DNA of 7,925 bases from Candidatus Thorarchaeota archaeon (lineage in GTDB: Archaea > Asgardarchaeota > Thorarchaeia > Thorarchaeales > Thorarchaeaceae): the NCBI GenBank assembly GCA_016839345.1, contig JAEOUL010000309.1, forward strand, positions 1 through 7,925, read 5' to 3'. A program made the position numbers and the translations under genes. This document shows, piece by piece, positions 5,853 through 7,925 of the stretch (within the stretch, counting starts at the first letter, position 1; every line of letters starts with the position of its first letter). Under the pieces are notes generated by a model, which was not told where the DNA came from, did no database searches, and saw nothing but the letters and a program-made list of their open reading frames with translations.

Positions 5853-5960
5853 GTGAATTCTGGAGAACAGGAGCGTCAAAAACTCGAAAACGGCTCAAGA
5901 CAGCTCCTGTCTTTCCAACTTGATTTCAGAGACCTTGAATTAGGTGAGGAGATAGAATGA
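5853..5960 (+). CDS. 35-residue small acidic protein, translationally coupled to the next gene
   Basis: The GTG start at 5853 is preceded by GAGGTG (5842-5847), a good match to the archaeal anti-Shine-Dalgarno sequence with a five-base spacer. The product is 35 residues, beginning MNSGEQERQKLENG and ending RDLELGEEIE; it is hydrophilic, glutamate-rich and without a membrane segment. Its stop codon overlaps the ATG of the next gene as ATGA (5957-5960), the usual sign of translational coupling. I do not recognise it. It could be a true small protein that works with the membrane protein, or a leader peptide that sets that protein's translation. A competing frame from ATG 5840 gives only 27 residues, lacks a ribosome binding site and does not couple. 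The reading frame, ribosome binding site and overlap are seen directly; function is unknown. Confidence 0.62.
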   Translation: MNSGEQERQKLENGSRQLLSFQLDFRDLELGEEIE

Positions 5961-6304
5961 TTAATCTTAGGTTATCAAGACTCATGATTACGATAGCTGT
6001 CTGGCTTCTCCTGACAGTTGTTGTTTTTGGATCGTTGATTGGGATTGCTTGGATGAGTTTCCATTCAGCGCCAGATGTTTCTACGGATGCTGTTGTGGTC
6101 GATACTGTGGAAGATGCTTCAGATGAAGTGGCACCTATATTCTATTTGGACGATAGATGCTACCACACCCCAGCAACCGAGCAGGACGACGCTGGATTAC
6201 AGGGTTTCGGTTTTATTGGAGAAGGTAAAATTGTATACACTAGTCCAGCAGCATATATTGTCACTCCCCAGAATCCTATCGGTGTGTCCATACTTCGATA
6301 TTAA
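5957..6304 (+). CDS. Small single-pass membrane protein of unknown function
   Basis: A 115-residue protein. Basic residues at the N-terminus (MINLRLSRL) precede one long hydrophobic helix (residues 9-34), followed by an acidic stretch (38-60) and a C-terminal part with DDRCYHTP (65-72) and a Gly-rich GFGFIGEG (83-90). By the positive-inside rule the C-terminal 80 residues lie outside the cell. Cys68 and His70 are adjacent and could bind metal or form a disulfide, but no family is evident. The start is supported by GGTGAGGAG just upstream (GAGG at 5946-5949, seven-base spacer) and by the ATGA overlap with the 35-residue ORF. A hairpin and T-tract follow the stop. The operon shares promoter elements with the convergent ribbon-helix-helix gene, which probably regulates it. 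Confidence 0.75.
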   Translation: MINLRLSRLMITIAVWLLLTVVVFGSLIGIAWMSFHSAPDVSTDAVVVDTVEDASDEVAPIFYLDDRCYHTPATEQDDAGLQGFGFIGEGKIVYTSPAAYIVTPQNPIGVSILRY

Positions 6305-6311
6305 TCCATAA

Positions 6312-6342
6312 AGGGGTTTAAAACCCCTACCCCCCTTTTTTT
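6312..6342 (+). terminator. Terminator after the membrane protein gene
   Basis: AGGGGTTT and AAACCCCT (6312-6328) are exact inverted arms around one A, giving an AGGGG/CCCCT stem in RNA. ACCCCCC and seven T residues (6336-6342) follow. Archaeal polymerase stops at T-tracts, and the stem may help. The tract lies eight bases after the stop-proximal stem region and well before the convergent gene's end at 6403. Confidence 0.75.
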
Positions 6343-6402
6343 CAAATTTCAAATTTTTAATGATTGAAGAGAAAGTATAATTCTGCTAGTAAGCAATTAT
6401 GC

Positions 6403-6741
6403 TCACTTAGTGTCTTCTTGGAATGCTTCATATGCGTGCTTCTTCGCGGAATCGCGTAGTTGACGGATATCGGCGGCTTGTGACTTAATCTCATCAAAGA
6501 GATTCTTCCGTGCGGATATCGCCTGTTCAACAAATGCAGAAACAGCCTCTGATCTACTCTTGAATATCTCAAGTTCTACGAGGGCATCCAAGATTTCAAC
6601 AATGTCACCGCTCATCCTGGTCATCACAGACACTTCACGCTTCTTTGAAACAAGATCCTCATCAGATAAGCGGCCAAGAAGCTGTTCTCTGAGGCTTAGT
6701 TGTACACCCTCACCCGTTGTTGATTTCCGTTTTTCAGACAT
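6403..6741 (-). CDS. Ribbon-helix-helix DNA-binding protein, likely local repressor
   Basis: A 112-residue protein whose middle reads REVSVMTRMSGDIVEILDALVELEIFKSRSEAVSAFVEQA (35-74), shown here split for clarity: strand REVSVMTRMS, helix A GDIVEILDALVEL, turn EIFKSRSE, helix B AVSAFVEQA. The IFKSRSEAV turn is the hallmark of archaeal CopG/Arc-type ribbon-helix-helix regulators, which bind as dimers through the strand. Residues 1-34 are a polar extension and 77-108 a charged helix that may mediate oligomerisation or partner binding, as in antitoxins. The ATG at 6741 is chosen since GTGAT lies close upstream; GTG at 6750 would add three residues. A TATA box at 6793-6786 fits a 22-base leader. 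The shared operator-like sequences suggest it represses itself and the convergent membrane operon. Its DNA-binding role is strongly supported; its targets are inferred. Confidence 0.87.
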   Translation of the reverse strand: MSEKRKSTTGEGVQLSLREQLLGRLSDEDLVSKKREVSVMTRMSGDIVEILDALVELEIFKSRSEAVSAFVEQAISARKNLFDEIKSQAADIRQLRDSAKKHAYEAFQEDTK

Positions 6742-6785
6742 CTCTATCACATCTACCTGCTTGTGTAATTATACAACATTGATGC

Positions 6786-6793
6786 TTATATTT
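6786..6793 (-). promoter_or_regulatory. TATA box of the ribbon-helix-helix gene
   Basis: The minus strand reads AAATATAA, preceded by a purine-rich BRE-like GAAAAAG (6800-6794). Initiation near 6763 would leave about 22 bases before the ATG at 6741. Confidence 0.6.
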
Positions 6794-6798
6794 CTTTT

Positions 6799-6828
6799 TC
6801 ACGTAATAGTGTTACATCATTCGTGTTA
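6799..6828. promoter_or_regulatory. Operator candidate upstream of the ribbon-helix-helix gene
   Basis: TCACGTAATA (6799-6808) is an exact copy of 5770-5779, and TAATAGTGTTACAT (6804-6817) is the exact inverse of 5827-5840. GTAA and TTAC form a small palindrome around TAGTG, and GTGTTA repeats at 6809-6814 and 6823-6828, 14 bases apart, a spacing suited to two dimers. The site abuts the BRE of the gene's promoter. Confidence 0.6.
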
Positions 6829-6838
6829 TAAACTTCAC

Positions 6839-6862
6839 GGTATATGAATTTAATAAAAAATC
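6839..6862 (+). promoter_or_regulatory. Putative promoter of the iron-sulfur subunit operon
   Basis: TATATGAAT (6840-6848) and TTTAATAAA (6849-6857) are AT-rich TATA candidates. Initiation would fall near 6868-6882, giving a leader of more than 150 bases before the ATG at 7039, unless the small frame at 6893 is the first gene. Confidence 0.35.
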
Positions 6863-6892
6863 TTCCAACTATGAAATTCTGTGGTTGTGTCG

Positions 6893-7051
6893 ATGATAGT
6901 CTTGTTCAAGAACAAGAAAGTCGAATTTAGAGCATTCTTCACTTTGATTTTGAGCGAAATACAAATGGAAACAATCATATCCAACTTCCTCTGGGCCCGA
7001 GCGTTTCAAAAAGGTGCAAACAAAACGGGGTGTTGTAAATGCGCATATTGA
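6893..7051 (+). CDS. Possible 52-residue ORF overlapping the iron-sulfur subunit start
   Basis: The frame runs from ATG 6893 (MIVLFKNKKVEFRAFFTLIL) and ends with GCCKCAY, a CCxC cluster, before TGA at 7049-7051; it overlaps the next gene by 13 bases. It lies 20-30 bases after a predicted transcription start, but has no clear ribosome binding site and no recognisable family. The start region contains the inverted repeat CTTGTTC-AA-GAACAAG (6901-6916). It may be a small protein, a leader peptide with a regulatory role, or chance. Reported with low confidence because it fills an otherwise long leader. Confidence 0.25.
   Translation: MIVLFKNKKVEFRAFFTLILSEIQMETIISNFLWARAFQKGANKTGCCKCAY
6901..6916. 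repeat. Inverted repeat in the leader of the iron-sulfur subunit gene
   Basis: CTTGTTC and GAACAAG are exact inverted arms separated by AA. In RNA this gives a six-base-pair stem with a CAAG loop; in DNA it is a 16-base near-palindrome of operator size just downstream of the predicted promoter. Confidence 0.5.
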
Positions 7052-7925
7052 AAATGCAGTCTAAGTTTCTGGAAGTGTTTCTAGAGAGTCTGAGTAAGTT
7101 TGGTCAATTATATGGTCCAAAAAAGAGGAACGATGTGTTGTCATATGATCGACTCGAGAATATTTCAGAATTGGTCATCACAGATGAACACCCTATGATT
7201 CCCATCAAGAAACTTTTCCACCCGATGCAGTTTACTATGATGCATTTCAATGAGAAGGGATTCTCTCCAGACTATTCAGTAATCGAAAAGAGGGTCGTGC
7301 TTGGAGTACACCCATGTGAGATTCACAGTCTTCTCAGACTGGATGAGGTTTTTCTTCGAGCTCCTGTTGATCCATATTATGCAGGTCTACGAGAGAATAC
7401 AGCCATTATTGGATTTTCATGTTTGCCGACAGAGAATTCACTCTGCCTTTCCACCGATACGGACATTGTTTCCGAAGGGTTTGATCTGTTCTTTGTGAAT
7501 CTGGATGGATTCTATCTCGTTTGGATTGGGTCAAGTATAGGATATGATATGATACTTGAAAGAGAGGAGTTCTTCGATGATGTTGTTTCACATGATGATA
7601 TTCAGATGTATGTGGATTGGCGTCAGAAACGGAATAGAATGTTCAAGAAGAGCTTCGAGTTTGACAGTATGCCCGATATCATGGAGCTGAGCCATGACAG
7701 TGAGATCTGGGACTATTTCGGTGACAAGTGCCTCTCCTGCGGTCAGTGTTCAATGGTCTGCCCGACATGTAATTGTTACAATGTAACAGATGTGTTTGAT
7801 GTCACCAATGAAACAGTTGGACGTAGAAACAGAGTATGGGACAGTTGTATGTTTGTGGACTACAGTCTTGTGGCTGGAGGACATAACTTCCGTGCGTCCC
7901 GAGCTGATCGTCTGAGGTTGTGGTA
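7039..7925 (+). CDS. Iron-sulfur beta subunit of sulfhydrogenase / anaerobic sulfite reductase A family (3' end missing)
   Basis: The first 295 residues are visible and the frame is open to the window edge; the family is usually about 330-370 residues. CLSCGQCSMVCPTCNC (231-246) is a CxxCxxCxxxCP 4Fe-4S binding site, followed by GRRNRVWDSCMF and then GGHNFRASRADRLR, both typical of this family. Earlier, KRVVLGVHPCEIHSLLRLDEVF (Cys93), DPYYAGLREN, a Cys128/Cys136 pair in FSCLPTENSLC, and EGFDLFF match its N-terminal domain. Such subunits (HydB/ShyB, AsrA) pass electrons between an NAD(P)H-oxidising flavoprotein and a [NiFe] hydrogenase or sulfite reductase. In archaea the group 3b hydrogenase is the likeliest setting, and the partner genes would follow downstream. 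The ATG at 7039 has GGGGTG (7027-7032) six bases before it; ATG 7054 is an alternative. HydB and AsrA cannot be told apart from this piece. Confidence 0.9.
   Translation, partial: MRILKMQSKFLEVFLESLSKFGQLYGPKKRNDVLSYDRLENISELVITDEHPMIPIKKLFHPMQFTMMHFNEKGFSPDYSVIEKRVVLGVHPCEIHSLLRLDEVFLRAPVDPYYAGLRENTAIIGFSCLPTENSLCLSTDTDIVSEGFDLFFVNLDGFYLVWIGSSIGYDMILEREEFFDDVVSHDDIQMYVDWRQKRNRMFKKSFEFDSMPDIMELSHDSEIWDYFGDKCLSCGQCSMVCPTCNCYNVTDVFDVTNETVGRRNRVWDSCMFVDYSLVAGGHNFRASRADRLRLW

Noticed and set aside
5840..5923. 27-codon frame from ATG 5840 overlapping the 35-residue ORF
   Set aside because: It has no ribosome binding site, is dominated by basic and polar residues of an out-of-frame kind, and does not couple to the next gene; it could matter only as a leaderless start.
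5827..6817. Inverted 14-mers flanking about 1 kb, as if terminal repeats of a small mobile element
   Set aside because: No transposase or recombinase lies between them and no flanking target duplication is visible. Each copy sits at a promoter, which fits an operator better.
7301..7591. Open frames on both strands inside the iron-sulfur subunit region
   Set aside because: The continuous frame from 7039 carries clear family motifs; the others are shadows.

Overview
The window looks archaeal. Several genes are preceded by TATA-like boxes about 25 to 50 bases upstream of plausible starts, leaders are short or absent, and Shine-Dalgarno matches (GGAG, GAGGTG) appear only at some genes. There are no bacterial -10/-35 pairs that I can make out. 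Base composition is moderate to AT-rich. Some proteins (DesVI-like N-methyltransferase, PAS_10-type PAS protein, sulfhydrogenase-type beta subunit, archaeal-style ribbon-helix-helix regulator) fit a mesophilic anaerobic archaeon. An Asgard lineage such as Thorarchaeia is possible, but this is inferred from general gene content and not proven by any marker here.

Layout, left to right. At 1-1089 (minus) an alpha/beta hydrolase is followed 23 bases later by the start of a class I methyltransferase that runs off the left edge; both use TTG starts with GGAG nine bases upstream. At 1353-1790 (plus) lies a small single-anchor surface protein whose ribosome binding site is buried in a strong 25-base hairpin. 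At 1825-4048 (minus) lie an unrecognised CxxC protein, peptide methionine sulfoxide reductase MsrA and a SAM-dependent methyltransferase. A PAS-domain protein (4134-4565, plus) is divergent from that methyltransferase. A membrane hydrolase-like protein (4567-5085, minus) and a Nudix hydrolase (5159-5599, plus) diverge around a single, nearly symmetric TATA element.

The most interesting part is 5755-6830. A 35-residue ORF with a good ribosome binding site overlaps the start of a 115-residue single-pass membrane protein by ATGA. This pair converges on a ribbon-helix-helix DNA-binding protein. The two promoters share an exact 14-base element and an exact 10-base element, which suggests the regulator controls both itself and the membrane operon. 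No known system of this composition comes to mind.

The right end (7039-7925, plus) carries the N-terminal 295 residues of an iron-sulfur beta subunit of the sulfhydrogenase / anaerobic sulfite reductase A family, presumably the first gene of a hydrogenase or sulfur-reductase operon continuing outside the window. A possible 52-residue ORF lies in its leader. No tRNA, rRNA, CRISPR array or transposase was seen.
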